From contig CATQIJ010000012.1 in assembly GCA_958296345.1 (NCBI GenBank), positions 1-64,000 of the forward strand: a stretch of 64,000 bases of DNA. The letters are read 5' to 3'. The position numbers and the translations under genes are program-made. Shown here piece by piece: positions 38,740 to 47,774 of the stretch; positions within the stretch are counted from its first letter, which is position 1, and each line of letters starts with the position of its first letter. The stretch is from an uncultured Rhizobiaceae bacterium. GTDB lineage: Bacteria > Pseudomonadota > Alphaproteobacteria > Rhizobiales > Rhizobiaceae. A model generated the notes under the pieces. The model was given only the letters and a program-made list of their open reading frames with translations, was not told the origin of the DNA and did not search any database.

Positions 38740-39972
38740 CTAACCAGCTTTACGCTTTAAGAGATTGCGGCCCATGCTCATAAGTCCAGCTTTTTTTGGT
38801 TTTTCAGCTTCGTCTAGCACCTCACCAGCAAGTACGATTTCTGAAAGCGTTTTTGTTACATTATTATCTGGCTGAACGGAGTTTAAGGTTACGCCTCTAT
38901 CTACGGCATCACGAACTAACATATAATTGTTTGGAACACCGCCTGCAAAATAATCACCAAGTGCGGTTTCGACATCGCTAGCATTAAGGCCAGATGCATT
39001 TTTGCGGAAATCCATGCGATTTACTATGATTTTTGGCGTCGCTTGTTTGCCAATACGTTCTTCAACAGCCTTTACCAACCTGTGGGAATGGCGAATTGAA
39101 GGTACTGTCATGTCCGCAACGACAAAGAGTTTGTCTGAGCCTGTTATTACTGTTTCTGTCCAAGGAAACCATGTGCGGGGGAGGTCGATTACAACATTAT
39201 CGAAATAAGCTGAAACAAGATCAAGTAACTTAACAACAAGTGCGCCTTTAAACGAGCGCATCTCTGTTGGTTGATTTGGTGCACAAATTACTGAAAGGCC
39301 ACTGTCGTGTCTTGAAAGCATAATGTCTAAAAGTTGCCTATCAAGACGTTCTGGCGAATTTTCAATTTCTGATATGTCAAAACGAGGCTCAATGTCCAGA
39401 TATTCTGCACAAGCTCCGTGTTGGAAGTTTAGATCAACGATGCAGGTTGTACGGCCCAGTTTTTGTCCGTGGGCATTTAGTATAGCTGCTGTTTCAATCG
39501 CCATAGCTGTTGTACCAACACCGCCAGAAGCTGGCATGAATGACATGAACTGTGGTTGTACTTGAGCCTCTTGCGTATTGATTTTCATTGCATTGTTGCA
39601 AGAGCGAACTAGGTCTGATGTTTGAACTGGTTTTACTAAGAAATCAGAAACCTTAAGCTGGATAAGAATACGTGCTGCGGCAGGGCTAAAGTTATTTGAA
39701 ATAACAATGATAGCCATGTTGTTATCAGCCATGCGTTTGATTTTTTGTAAATTCTCAAAATCTTCAACTTTTGTCGCGTCAATATCAACAATCATTGCTG
39801 TCGCATCTATTTCACGCATACCTGCTAGCATTTCAGCAATTGGTTTACTGATAATTTGCATTGTTTGCTTTTCAGTATTTGGAATGGCACCCTTTACTAG
39901 GTTCACCAACTCAACATCCTGAGAAACAAGTACTAACTTACTCGCCTGATTGTTTTCATCTTTTTGTGACAT
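38740..39972 (-). CDS. cpaE: Tad pilus localisation ATPase CpaE/TadZ
   Basis: A 410-aa protein with an N-terminal atypical receiver-like domain (Asp at MIVDIDA near residue 63) and a MinD/ParA-like ATPase domain beginning PASGGVGTTAMA near residue 147, where the Walker A lysine is replaced as in TadZ. CpaE positions the pilus machine at the pole in Caulobacter. It lies 9 bp before cpaF. Confidence 0.94.
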   Translation of the reverse strand: MSQKDENNQASKLVLVSQDVELVNLVKGAIPNTEKQTMQIISKPIAEMLAGMREIDATAMIVDIDATKVEDFENLQKIKRMADNNMAIIVISNNFSPAAARILIQLKVSDFLVKPVQTSDLVRSCNNAMKINTQEAQVQPQFMSFMPASGGVGTTAMAIETAAILNAHGQKLGRTTCIVDLNFQHGACAEYLDIEPRFDISEIENSPERLDRQLLDIMLSRHDSGLSVICAPNQPTEMRSFKGALVVKLLDLVSAYFDNVVIDLPRTWFPWTETVITGSDKLFVVADMTVPSIRHSHRLVKAVEERIGKQATPKIIVNRMDFRKNASGLNASDVETALGDYFAGGVPNNYMLVRDAVDRGVTLNSVQPDNNVTKTLSEIVLAGEVLDEAEKPKKAGLMSMGRNLLKRKAG

Positions 39973-40008
39973 ATTCCGTATCCCCGCCGGTTTTTCCGAT
40001 TCTTATTT

Positions 40009-40287
40009 TTAGCCAGATGTTGTGCTTACAGTACCTATTTCTTGTATTTCTTCTTGCTCACCTTCTTTGTAGCGCTTGACTGTGTCCCCCAGTCGTTCGC
40101 CATCGCCTTCAATTTTATTGTTGTAGGCGTTTTTATTCCAAGGGTCTTCAGTTTGCTTGGCTTGATTAATTGCCTGCGCATCACCCGCAAAGTTTGTTAC
40201 GCCGTCATTGCGATCAAGGTATGAGCAACCACCAAGTGTAAAAATAAGGCCAAGTGTTGTTGCTATTAAGGTTTTGTTTTTATTCAT
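40009..40287 (-). CDS. Small lipoprotein in the Tad locus, in the usual cpaD position
   Basis: A 92-aa protein with a signal peptide and lipobox LGGCS (Cys at about residue 21). The mature part has RNDGVTNFAGDAQAINQAKQ-type and DPWNKNAYNNKIEGDGERL motifs, which I recall from short conserved lipoproteins next to alphaproteobacterial pilus genes. It lies 5 bp after cpaC and 36 bp before cpaE, where cpaD (about 220 aa) would be expected. It is far shorter than CpaD, so it is either a different conserved family or a shortened replacement. Confidence 0.72.
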   Translation of the reverse strand: MNKNKTLIATTLGLIFTLGGCSYLDRNDGVTNFAGDAQAINQAKQTEDPWNKNAYNNKIEGDGERLGDTVKRYKEGEQEEIQEIGTVSTTSG

Positions 40288-40292
40288 TGTTT

Positions 40293-41729
40293 TTACTCCA
40301 ACTCAATCACGTGACCAGATTTTATTACGCCACTTCTTGCTTCTGCTAAAGTTCGTAAATGACTACGGCTTACTTCAAGTGTGCCATTGGCAAAAAATTC
40401 AGCTTCGTTTGCAGGTGCAGTAGCATCAAGCGGTGTTGCTGGAGTTTCACCTGGGCGAAGTGGTTTGACCAAACGTGGTGTCACGATGATGACAAGGTCT
40501 GTTTCTTTTTTTTGAAAATTTGAGCTACGGAAGAGGGCACCAAGTATTGGTACATCACCAAGCCATGGTAATTGACGTTTATTGTAAGAGGAGCTTTTTT
40601 GAAGCAGGCCACCTAGTACAAATGTTTGACCATCACGTAATTCTAAGGTTGTTTCTGCTCGGCGTACCACAAGTGCGGGAATTGCAACGTTCTCAGAAAT
40701 ATTAATTTCATTAGCTGTATCCAGTTCACTAACTTCAGGTGCTAATTTCAAGTTGATTAGTCCATTATCCAATACTGTTGGAGTAAATTTTAACCCTACG
40801 CCAAACGGCTTGAATTCGACACTAATAACGCCTTCTTCCTGAGCGACGGGAATAGGATATTCGCCACCTGCAAGAAAGCTAGCTGTGTCGCCTGATAATG
40901 CTACCAAGTTAGGTTCAGCAAGGCTTCTTGCTACGCCCTGTTCTTGTAGTGCATCAATCACTAGATCTACATTTGTACCATCTTTAATGATATTTGTTAC
41001 GAATTGACCAAAAGGAATTGAACCTGCAACTACGCTTGCTAAAGCGGAGCCTCCTAGTGCTGATGTTGTTGTAGAAGTTGTTCTGCCGCCTGATAGGTTT
41101 ACTCTAAGTCTCTTATCATTGTTGCGACGAGCCTCAATAAAGCGAACTTCAAGGCTTACTTGCTGAGAACCTTCAATTTTCACAGTATCAACAAGTTCTG
41201 GATCGAACTTCTTAGCAATTTCGCGCGCCTTTGCAGCGGCAACTGCGCCTTTGGCTTTACCTTTTAGAACAACACGGCCATTTGAAGTTGTTGCTTTAAC
41301 TGATGATTTTGGCAAAGCGGCATTTAATGCTGCATTGATTTGGTTTGTATTTGCACCTACTTCAATATCTAAAAGACCAACTAAGTTGCTGTCTTTATCA
41401 TAAAGCGCGATGCCTGTTGTACCTGGTGCTGTACCCACAACATAAAATGAACGATCGGTTAGGGGGCTAACAGTTGCAACTTCTGGATCACCCACAACGA
41501 TTTCGCTAAAAGAACGGTCAGTGCGAACTGTTTTCGGTTTTGCTTTGGTGATTTTCATCGTCTTCGTATTTTGCGAAGAGCTTAAATGAATAACACCGCT
41601 TTCAGCGTTTGCAAAACTTGTAAAAGCAATTGGTGTTGTTGCTGTCATGAATGCAATGCCAGTCGCAATCACGCATTTGCGTAATTTGTTTTTCGTATTC
41701 CAGCTAAAATTTTTCATTCTAGTCCCCAT
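40293..41729 (-). CDS. cpaC: Tad pilus outer-membrane secretin CpaC/RcpA
   Basis: A 478-aa secretin. Signal peptide (TPIAFTSFANA), an N-terminal pilus/BON-like region (RSFSEIVVGDPEVATVSPLTDRS), N1 repeat, and the C-terminal secretin domain with VPLLG-like WLGDVPILGALFRS and TDLVIIVTPRLVKPL. It forms the outer-membrane channel. Start at 41729 (MGTRMKNFSW) or the Met four codons later; both keep the signal peptide. Preceded by cpaB with a 12-bp gap. Confidence 0.95.
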   Translation of the reverse strand: MGTRMKNFSWNTKNKLRKCVIATGIAFMTATTPIAFTSFANAESGVIHLSSSQNTKTMKITKAKPKTVRTDRSFSEIVVGDPEVATVSPLTDRSFYVVGTAPGTTGIALYDKDSNLVGLLDIEVGANTNQINAALNAALPKSSVKATTSNGRVVLKGKAKGAVAAAKAREIAKKFDPELVDTVKIEGSQQVSLEVRFIEARRNNDKRLRVNLSGGRTTSTTTSALGGSALASVVAGSIPFGQFVTNIIKDGTNVDLVIDALQEQGVARSLAEPNLVALSGDTASFLAGGEYPIPVAQEEGVISVEFKPFGVGLKFTPTVLDNGLINLKLAPEVSELDTANEINISENVAIPALVVRRAETTLELRDGQTFVLGGLLQKSSSYNKRQLPWLGDVPILGALFRSSNFQKKETDLVIIVTPRLVKPLRPGETPATPLDATAPANEAEFFANGTLEVSRSHLRTLAEARSGVIKSGHVIELE

Positions 41730-41741
41730 AAGCTTGTCTGC

Positions 41742-42602
41742 TTAGTTATTGTTATTAATTTTCTTTTTAGGCTTTTGAGCGCCTTCAATTGCAACATTAT
41801 ATTCCGTTACTTGGTCACCCGATGTAACTTTGATTGATGTTCTCGTTGGTTTTTCTTCTTCTGTAGAAAAAAGATTCCCAAATAATCCAGCTGATTCCTC
41901 AGCTGTATCGCCTGCACCTCTTAATGAGAGTGAAAGGCTACCTACATTTAGACCCCAAGTGATTTTTTTGGCGCCTTTAGTATTTGTTTCGATTGTTACT
42001 GAGCTTGCAATTTGTGCAGTTTCGTTTCTTGTCCCTGCATTTTGGTCAACTGATAAAACCTTGATGTTACTCATCATAACTTCTGATGTTGTATCTTCGT
42101 CACCATTTTTGGTAAGTAGAATGTCGACGCGATCTCCAGGCTGAATGAAGCCACCAACACCATTTACGCCATTAACCGGAATGGTTACGGCCCTCATGCC
42201 TTCAGCTATGATGCCTGCTAGACCCGCACGGCCATTTTCGCCAGTGATTTTTGCTAGAATAATTGGCTCGCCTGGGAAAATTGTTGTTAGTACGCGGCGA
42301 TTACCATCACTGATAACTTCTGATGTCGCTGTAAAAGCGCCTTCAGGAAATGCATCTTGTGGCCAATCGACGATCTTCAGCATTGAATCATCAATTGCTT
42401 GCCCAAACTTAATTTCTGATGTTGCAACAACAACTTTTGCGAGTTCTACTGCTTTTACGACAGGACGATTTGCATCCAGCTCTGTCATGCGCGCTTCAGT
42501 TAGGGCTTGTGTTTGGCTTTCTAGATAATAATTGCCGCCAACATAGCTTGTTGCACCGAATGCAACTGCCAAGCCTGCCATGATGATTAATTTTCCACTC
42601 AC
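41742..42602 (-). CDS. cpaB: Tad pilus assembly protein CpaB/RcpC
   Basis: A 286-aa periplasmic protein anchored by an N-terminal helix (IIMAGLAVAFGATSYVGG), with an SAF domain (VVVATSEIKFGQAIDDSML; FPEGAFTATSEV) and a RcpC domain (AVTIPVNGVNGVGGFIQPGDRVDILLT). First gene of the visible Tad operon; no flp pilin, cpaA prepilin peptidase or tadE gene lies upstream before the divergent terC gene. Confidence 0.93.
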   Translation of the reverse strand: MSGKLIIMAGLAVAFGATSYVGGNYYLESQTQALTEARMTELDANRPVVKAVELAKVVVATSEIKFGQAIDDSMLKIVDWPQDAFPEGAFTATSEVISDGNRRVLTTIFPGEPIILAKITGENGRAGLAGIIAEGMRAVTIPVNGVNGVGGFIQPGDRVDILLTKNGDEDTTSEVMMSNIKVLSVDQNAGTRNETAQIASSVTIETNTKGAKKITWGLNVGSLSLSLRGAGDTAEESAGLFGNLFSTEEEKPTRTSIKVTSGDQVTEYNVAIEGAQKPKKKINNNN

Positions 42603-42844
42603 GTTGGAATACCCCTGCTAAGTTATATTTCCTTCGCTGCAAACTAATGCGCGGGTTTAATGAACTCGTTAACATCGGTGAGTTAAAAGCATTAAAAGAA
42701 GATATATGGGGGTGTTTTGAAAGTTGTGGTAAACAAACCCTTTCGAAATGAGACAAATTGAAATATTTATAAACAAAGCGGTAACCATAACGATGCCAAA
42801 CGTATAAAAGTTTATGCAATTAATTTAAGAATTTGGAGAATTTG
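42603..42844. promoter_or_regulatory. Divergent intergenic region between cpaB and terC
   Basis: About 240 bp of AT-rich DNA that must hold the promoters for the Tad operon (reverse) and terC (forward). GGAG at 42835-42838 is the terC ribosome-binding site, 6 nt before the ATG. No clear operator or riboswitch was recognised. Confidence 0.5.
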
Positions 42845-43651
42845 ATGCTTGAAATATTAACAATCGACAATTTACTGACCTTGTTAATGCTTATTTTGCT
42901 TCAAGTCGTTTTAGGCTTTGATAACCTTCTTTATGTGGCAATTGAGTCCAAGCGAGCACCAGCAGAAAGCCAACGCAAGGTTCGCCAACTTGGTGTTGGC
43001 ATGGCAATTGTAATGCGTATTGTTTTGCTTTTTGTCATCATTCAAGCGATTGGTTTTTTTCAAGACTCGCTCTTTAAAATTAAATTTAAAGGTTTTGTAG
43101 AGGGTGATTTCAGCGGCCATGCTCTTATTGTTTTATTTGGTGGTGGGTTCATAATCTGGACAGCGATCAAAGAAATTATGCATATGCTTTCAGTCCATCA
43201 TATTGAAGGTGATGATAGCGCTGGGCTCAAATCTGTTCCTTCTGTCGTCTTTTCTATTGTTTTGATGAACCTTGTATTTTCATTTGATTCAATCCTATCA
43301 GCCATTGCGCTCACGGATGTATTCTGGGTTATGGCTGTGGCTATCATTATTACAGGTGGCCTAATGATTATCATGGCTGACAAGGTTGCTGATTTTTTAA
43401 AGAAGAACCGTATGTATGAAGTGTTGGGTTTGTTCATTCTGTTTATTGTTGGTATTTTGCTTGTATCAGAAGGCGGCCATCTGGCTCACATCAAGCTCCT
43501 TGATTATCCAGTTGAAGCTATGTCAAAATCAACCTTCTATTTTGTGCTGATTGTTTTAATCGTGGTGGATGTGGTGCAAAGCCAATATCAAAAACGCCTA
43601 ATGAAGCAACACGAAGCGGAGATTAATGATCCGAAGATTTTGGCTGATTAG
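42845..43651 (+). CDS. TerC-family integral membrane protein
   Basis: A 268-aa membrane protein with about seven or eight helices and the two TerC acidic motifs: GFDNLLYVAIES in the first half and FSFDSILSAIALTD in the second, whose Asp residues are thought to bind metal. TerC/Alx proteins export Mn2+ or take part in tellurite and stress responses. The start at 42845 was chosen for the GGAG ribosome-binding site and the conserved N-terminus MLEILTIDNLLTLLML; the TTG at 42833 is less likely. Confidence 0.9.
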   Translation: MLEILTIDNLLTLLMLILLQVVLGFDNLLYVAIESKRAPAESQRKVRQLGVGMAIVMRIVLLFVIIQAIGFFQDSLFKIKFKGFVEGDFSGHALIVLFGGGFIIWTAIKEIMHMLSVHHIEGDDSAGLKSVPSVVFSIVLMNLVFSFDSILSAIALTDVFWVMAVAIIITGGLMIIMADKVADFLKKNRMYEVLGLFILFIVGILLVSEGGHLAHIKLLDYPVEAMSKSTFYFVLIVLIVVDVVQSQYQKRLMKQHEAEINDPKILAD

Positions 43652-43654
43652 GTC

Positions 43655-44581
43655 TTAAGCAAACCTTATATCAAGCCAATCCACAAAATCCTGCATAACC
43701 ACATCACGATTTAGCTCGTTCAGTGCTTCGTGGCGGTTTTCTGGATGGATGGTTAGGTTGATGTCTTTGATGCTCATTTTCTTTAAGCGGGCATAAAGAC
43801 GTTCTACTGCTTTGCCATTATCAGAGCAGGGGTCTTTGCCGCCTGCAAGCATATGAATGGGGAGGTCATTTCTTATTTTTGCGATCTGTCTATCATCAGC
43901 GCCAACCCTGACGCCTTCTAATACATCGCCCCATAATCCGTTGCTGGCATCAAAACCTGATAATGGGTCGTTGAGATATAAATCAACTTCTGCCTCATCT
44001 CTTGTTAGCCAATCGGACTGAGTTCTGTTTGGCTTAAACTTATTGTTCCAATCCTCAAAGGCTAATTTCTTAGCGATTTGGCTTGGAATGTCTGAGCCTT
44101 TGAACATGCGTTCTATTTTTAGCAAGAAACCATAGACGGTTAATAGCAATCCACTATCGACACCCGAGTTCCATAACGCACTTGCCGCAATTTTGTTTGA
44201 ATGTTTGATGCAGTAACTCAGTCCTACAATTGCGCCCATGGAATGACCGAAATAAACAATTGGTAAATCTGGATAGAGCTTGCGGATTTCATCGTTTACG
44301 GCATCAACGTCTTGGATAACTTTGTTCCAGCCATCTGATTTAGAAAATGTACCTAAAGGGGCGTCACTTGCTGTTGTTAAGCCGTGGCCTCGGTGGTCGT
44401 GTGCAACAACATTGTATTGATTATCTGCAAGAACATTTGCAAAACGTTCATATCGGCCAATGTGTTCACACATGCCATGGGTAATATGAACGACGGCTTT
44501 AGCGCGGTCTTTTGACTTCATTTTATAGAGCTGTAGCTCTGCACCTGTAGAACTTTTAAGTTTTGACTTGGTAAACTTCAT
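43655..44581 (-). CDS. Alpha/beta hydrolase, monoacylglycerol lipase/lysophospholipase-like
   Basis: A 308-aa serine hydrolase of the Hydrolase_4 (S33-like) family. HITHGMCEHIGRY forms the oxyanion-hole region, HDHRGHGLT is typical of PldB-type lipases, the nucleophile Ser lies in YFGHSMGA, the acid in GGKDPCS and the catalytic His in HPENRHEALNE. Its ATG shares a base with the stop of the upstream TerB-like gene (TAATG), so the two are co-translated. Convergent with terC, 3 bp apart. Confidence 0.9.
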   Translation of the reverse strand: MKFTKSKLKSSTGAELQLYKMKSKDRAKAVVHITHGMCEHIGRYERFANVLADNQYNVVAHDHRGHGLTTASDAPLGTFSKSDGWNKVIQDVDAVNDEIRKLYPDLPIVYFGHSMGAIVGLSYCIKHSNKIAASALWNSGVDSGLLLTVYGFLLKIERMFKGSDIPSQIAKKLAFEDWNNKFKPNRTQSDWLTRDEAEVDLYLNDPLSGFDASNGLWGDVLEGVRVGADDRQIAKIRNDLPIHMLAGGKDPCSDNGKAVERLYARLKKMSIKDINLTIHPENRHEALNELNRDVVMQDFVDWLDIRFA

Positions 44582-45195
44582 TACGCAGGCGTAGAGGCAA
44601 TAATTGTTTTAATTTCCGAATCTGAAAACCCAAGTGCTCTTCCAATTTCCATAATGCGGTTTTCTTCTGAGCGAACGATCTCCAGATCGCTTACCATTAC
44701 TTTTTGGCAGCTTTGGATGATGGTGCGCTTCATGGTTGGGCTGATGAAAGCGCGATTGCGTTCTAGGCGTTCTTCAATATCAAAATGATCATCAAATTCG
44801 GATAGAATTTCACGGACTTCTTCATCATGGATTTTCATACCTAGCATTTCTTCGTAAATGCTGGCGATGGTATCTATTTCTTCTTGTCTGATGCGTTTGT
44901 CTGCAACAGCTACAACTCCCATAGCTTGGATGATTGCATGGATTTCTATTGCGCCATCTTCTTCTTGAATAGCATTGTCGTTTTTGTAGGAATTGATGGA
45001 GTTTGGTGTGCCTGTCATTTTCTTACTCTTTGTTCTTTGGCTTAGTCCAAATAGGCTAAGCAGTGCCCCAATTATTATAGAACCAAAACCAAATGCAGCG
45101 ATTGTTGGTTTTTCTAATTCGTAGCCGCCATACAGATTATATGCACCAAAGCCGATGAATAGAATTCCAATTGTTATATAAAATAGCATACGCAT
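44581..45195 (-). CDS. Membrane-anchored TerB-like protein
   Basis: A 204-aa protein with two N-terminal membrane helices (about residues 4-22 and 34-51), a polar linker, then a TerB domain (about 85-200) with ADKRIRQEEIDTIASIYEEM and SDLEIVRSEENRIMEIG as paired acidic helices. Coupled by one base to the hydrolase gene downstream. The nearby TerC gene is on the other side of the hydrolase. Role unknown; a stress or envelope function is a guess from domain context. Confidence 0.78.
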   Translation of the reverse strand: MRMLFYITIGILFIGFGAYNLYGGYELEKPTIAAFGFGSIIIGALLSLFGLSQRTKSKKMTGTPNSINSYKNDNAIQEEDGAIEIHAIIQAMGVVAVADKRIRQEEIDTIASIYEEMLGMKIHDEEVREILSEFDDHFDIEERLERNRAFISPTMKRTIIQSCQKVMVSDLEIVRSEENRIMEIGRALGFSDSEIKTIIASTPA

Positions 45196-45316
45196 GTTTG
45201 ATTATAGCTCTTAAATCTCATTGTATAGCAATACAACGCTTGAATTTATGCGCTTCAAAGCGTAAATCGTTCAATAACTTATTTAATCACAATTTCTGTT
45301 GCACGGAGAAGCATTT

Positions 45317-46966
45317 ATGGCGCGCCAGTTTATCTATCATATGGCAGGACTTTCAAAGACTTACGGTACAAAAAAAGTGCTGGAAGATGTTCATCTGTCT
45401 TTTTACCCAGATGCAAAAATCGGTATTCTTGGGCCCAACGGTGCTGGTAAATCTACCGTGCTTCGTATTATGGCAGGCCTTGATAAAGAACATACTGGCG
45501 AAGCTTGGCTTGCGGATGGTGCTACTTGTGGATATCTGCCACAGGAACCTCAGCTCGATGAGAGTAAATCCGTTGTAGAAAATGTGATGGAAGGTGTTGC
45601 TGATAAGAAAGCAATTCTAGACCGCTACAACGAACTCATGATGAATTATTCTGATGAGACAGCCGACGAGGGTGCTGCCCTTCAAGATCAGATTGATGCG
45701 CAAAATCTTTGGGATTTAGACTCACAAGTTGAAATGGCGATGGAGGCGCTACGATGCCCTCCAAGTGACTCACCTGTGACTGACTTATCTGGCGGTGAAA
45801 AACGCCGTGTTGCGCTTTGTAAGTTACTTTTATCTGAGCCTGACCTTCTATTACTCGATGAACCTACCAACCACTTAGATGCAGAAACTATTGGCTGGTT
45901 AGAAAAGCACCTTCGTGAGTATAAGGGTTCTGTTTTGATGATTACCCACGACCGTTACTTCCTAGATAACGTTACGGGCTGGATTTTAGAACTCGACCGT
46001 GGTCGCGGCATTCCTTATGAGGGCAATTATACTGCTTATCTTGAAGCAAAAGCTAAACGTATGAAGCAAGAGGGGCGTGAAGAAGCCTCTCGTCAACGTG
46101 CAATTCAAGCAGAATCTGGTTGGATTTCTTCGAGCCCGAAAGCACGCCAAGCAAAATCAAAAGCGCGTATTAAAGCCTATGATGAGCTCGTTAAAGCATC
46201 GAATGATCGTACACCGCAGAATGCACAAATTATCATCCCAGTAGGTGAGCGTTTGGGCGGCGTTGTTATTGAGGCAGAAGGCGTTTCTAAATCATATGGC
46301 GATAAGCTTCTAATTGATGATCTAACATTCAAACTTCCTCCTGGTGGGATCGTGGGTGTTATCGGACCAAACGGTGCTGGTAAGACAACGTTGTTCCGCA
46401 TGATTACTGGGCAAGAACAACCTGATAGCGGTACAATTACCATTGGTGATACGGTAGACCTTGGTTACGTTGACCAAAGCCGCGATGCGCTAGGTGCTGA
46501 TAAAACTGTTTGGGAAGAAATTTCTGAAGATAATGACATCATCAAACTTGGTGCGCATGAAGTTAATTCACGTGCTTATTGTTCTACGTTTAACTTTAAA
46601 GGTGGCGATCAACAGCAAAAAGTTGGAACGCTATCTGGTGGTCAAAGAAACCGTGTACACCTTGCTAAGATGTTGAAATCTGGCAGTAATGTTATCCTAC
46701 TCGATGAACCAACAAATGATTTGGATACGGAAACCCTAGCGGCTCTAGAAGACGCGCTAGAAAGTTTTGCAGGTTGCGCCGTGGTCATCTCGCACGATCG
46801 CATGTTCCTAGATAGGCTAGCAACGCATATTCTGGCGTTTGAAGGCAATTCTCATGTGGAGTGGTTTGAGGGTAACTATGAGGATTACGAGCAAGACAAG
46901 ATCAGACGCCTAGGCGCTGATGCAGTTAATCCGAAAAGGGTGACTTATAAGCCGTTGACACGGTAG
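45317..46966 (+). CDS. ettA: Energy-dependent translational throttle protein EttA
   Basis: ABC-F protein of 549 aa that binds the ribosomal E site and gates translation by ATP level. Two ABC domains: Walker [10 protein letters not shown] and GPNGAGKTT, signatures [13 protein letters not shown] and [14 protein letters not shown], joined by the EttA-type linker with a basic arm ([23 protein letters not shown]). No membrane domain. The start at 45317 (MARQFIYHM) follows GGAGA with suitable spacing; an 18-bp 5' extension lacks an ATG. Confidence 0.95.
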   Translation: MARQFIYHMAGLSKTYGTKKVLEDVHLSFYPDAKIGILGPNGAGKSTVLRIMAGLDKEHTGEAWLADGATCGYLPQEPQLDESKSVVENVMEGVADKKAILDRYNELMMNYSDETADEGAALQDQIDAQNLWDLDSQVEMAMEALRCPPSDSPVTDLSGGEKRRVALCKLLLSEPDLLLLDEPTNHLDAETIGWLEKHLREYKGSVLMITHDRYFLDNVTGWILELDRGRGIPYEGNYTAYLEAKAKRMKQEGREEASRQRAIQAESGWISSSPKARQAKSKARIKAYDELVKASNDRTPQNAQIIIPVGERLGGVVIEAEGVSKSYGDKLLIDDLTFKLPPGGIVGVIGPNGAGKTTLFRMITGQEQPDSGTITIGDTVDLGYVDQSRDALGADKTVWEEISEDNDIIKLGAHEVNSRAYCSTFNFKGGDQQQKVGTLSGGQRNRVHLAKMLKSGSNVILLDEPTNDLDTETLAALEDALESFAGCAVVISHDRMFLDRLATHILAFEGNSHVEWFEGNYEDYEQDKIRRLGADAVNPKRVTYKPLTR

Positions 46967-46969
46967 AAA

Positions 46970-47506
46970 ATGAAAACTCTCTCACCAAAAATTCTACGTA
47001 CATCAATATCGAGTAGAATTTTTGGTGGAGATATTATTCAAAATAATTACCGAAGCGAAGTTGTAGAAGAAATAATCTCAATAGCCCTTCCAAAAGGATG
47101 GTGCCATTGTGCCTATGATTGGGCTAGTTGGGATTTTGAACATCAAGACGGCTTTCACTTGGAAGTTAAACAGTCCGCAGCAAAACAAACTTGGCAAGCA
47201 GCTCGAAAATCCTCTCCGCGTTTTGATATTGCAAAAAGAAAAGGCTTTTGGAACGGCTCTGATTGGCAAGAGTCGATTAAAGAAAAGCGTTTTGCTAATG
47301 CCTATGTTTTTGCTTGGCATTCAATAATTGATGAGAGCTGTAATCATTTTGATGTGCAACAATGGGAATTTTTTGTAGTTGATGAACGAATGCTTCCTGA
47401 TACTAAATCTATAGGTTTAAATGTTGTTAGAGCCATTGTTGAACCTTGTAGGATAAATAGTCTTGCAGAATCCATTGAAAGCATCAGGGCACGTGTTAAT
47501 TTATGA
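46970..47506 (+). CDS. Conserved hypothetical protein, PD-(D/E)XK nuclease-like
   Basis: A 178-aa soluble protein, 3 bp after ettA. It has a conserved start SSRIFGGDIIQNNYRSEVVEEII, then DWASWDFEHQDGFHLEVKQS, where the second acidic residue followed by E-V-K resembles the PD-(D/E)XK nuclease core, with SAAKQTW after it and a FFVVDE strand later. I recall similar uncharacterised proteins in Rhizobiales. The nuclease assignment is inference from the E-x-K pattern. Codon use and base composition look like the neighbours. Confidence 0.65.
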   Translation: MKTLSPKILRTSISSRIFGGDIIQNNYRSEVVEEIISIALPKGWCHCAYDWASWDFEHQDGFHLEVKQSAAKQTWQAARKSSPRFDIAKRKGFWNGSDWQESIKEKRFANAYVFAWHSIIDESCNHFDVQQWEFFVVDERMLPDTKSIGLNVVRAIVEPCRINSLAESIESIRARVNL

Positions 47507-47540
47507 GTTTTGTTAACCTACCTAGCACTCGATTTTAGCT

Positions 47541-47651
47541 TTGATATTTTTCTTTATTTTAATAAATGGAATTCTTAAGGTAATACAATCGCTTACCATA
47601 AAAGATACAGGCAAGTTTATAGACTGGGACGGTGTTCCAAGATCTTGGTAG
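47541..47651 (+). CDS. Possible small membrane protein (36 aa), or remnant
   Basis: An open frame beginning with TTG encodes a hydrophobic segment (IFFFILINGILKVIQS) and a coding-like polar tail (DTGKFIDWDGVPRSW). No good ribosome-binding site is seen. The rest of 47507-47774 holds nothing recognisable apart from AT-rich DNA that may carry the promoter of the next gene. This could be a true small protein or the end of a lost gene. Confidence 0.25.
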   Translation: MIFFFILINGILKVIQSLTIKDTGKFIDWDGVPRSW

Positions 47652-47774
47652 TAAACAGATAATTATTGAATTGTTGACAACCAGAGAATCGATTCAGTTT
47701 TAGGTGTTTTTTAGGCTAAACTATTTAGGCGTTATAAACGTGCGGTCTCAAAGCGCAGGTAGTTTTGCTTTATT

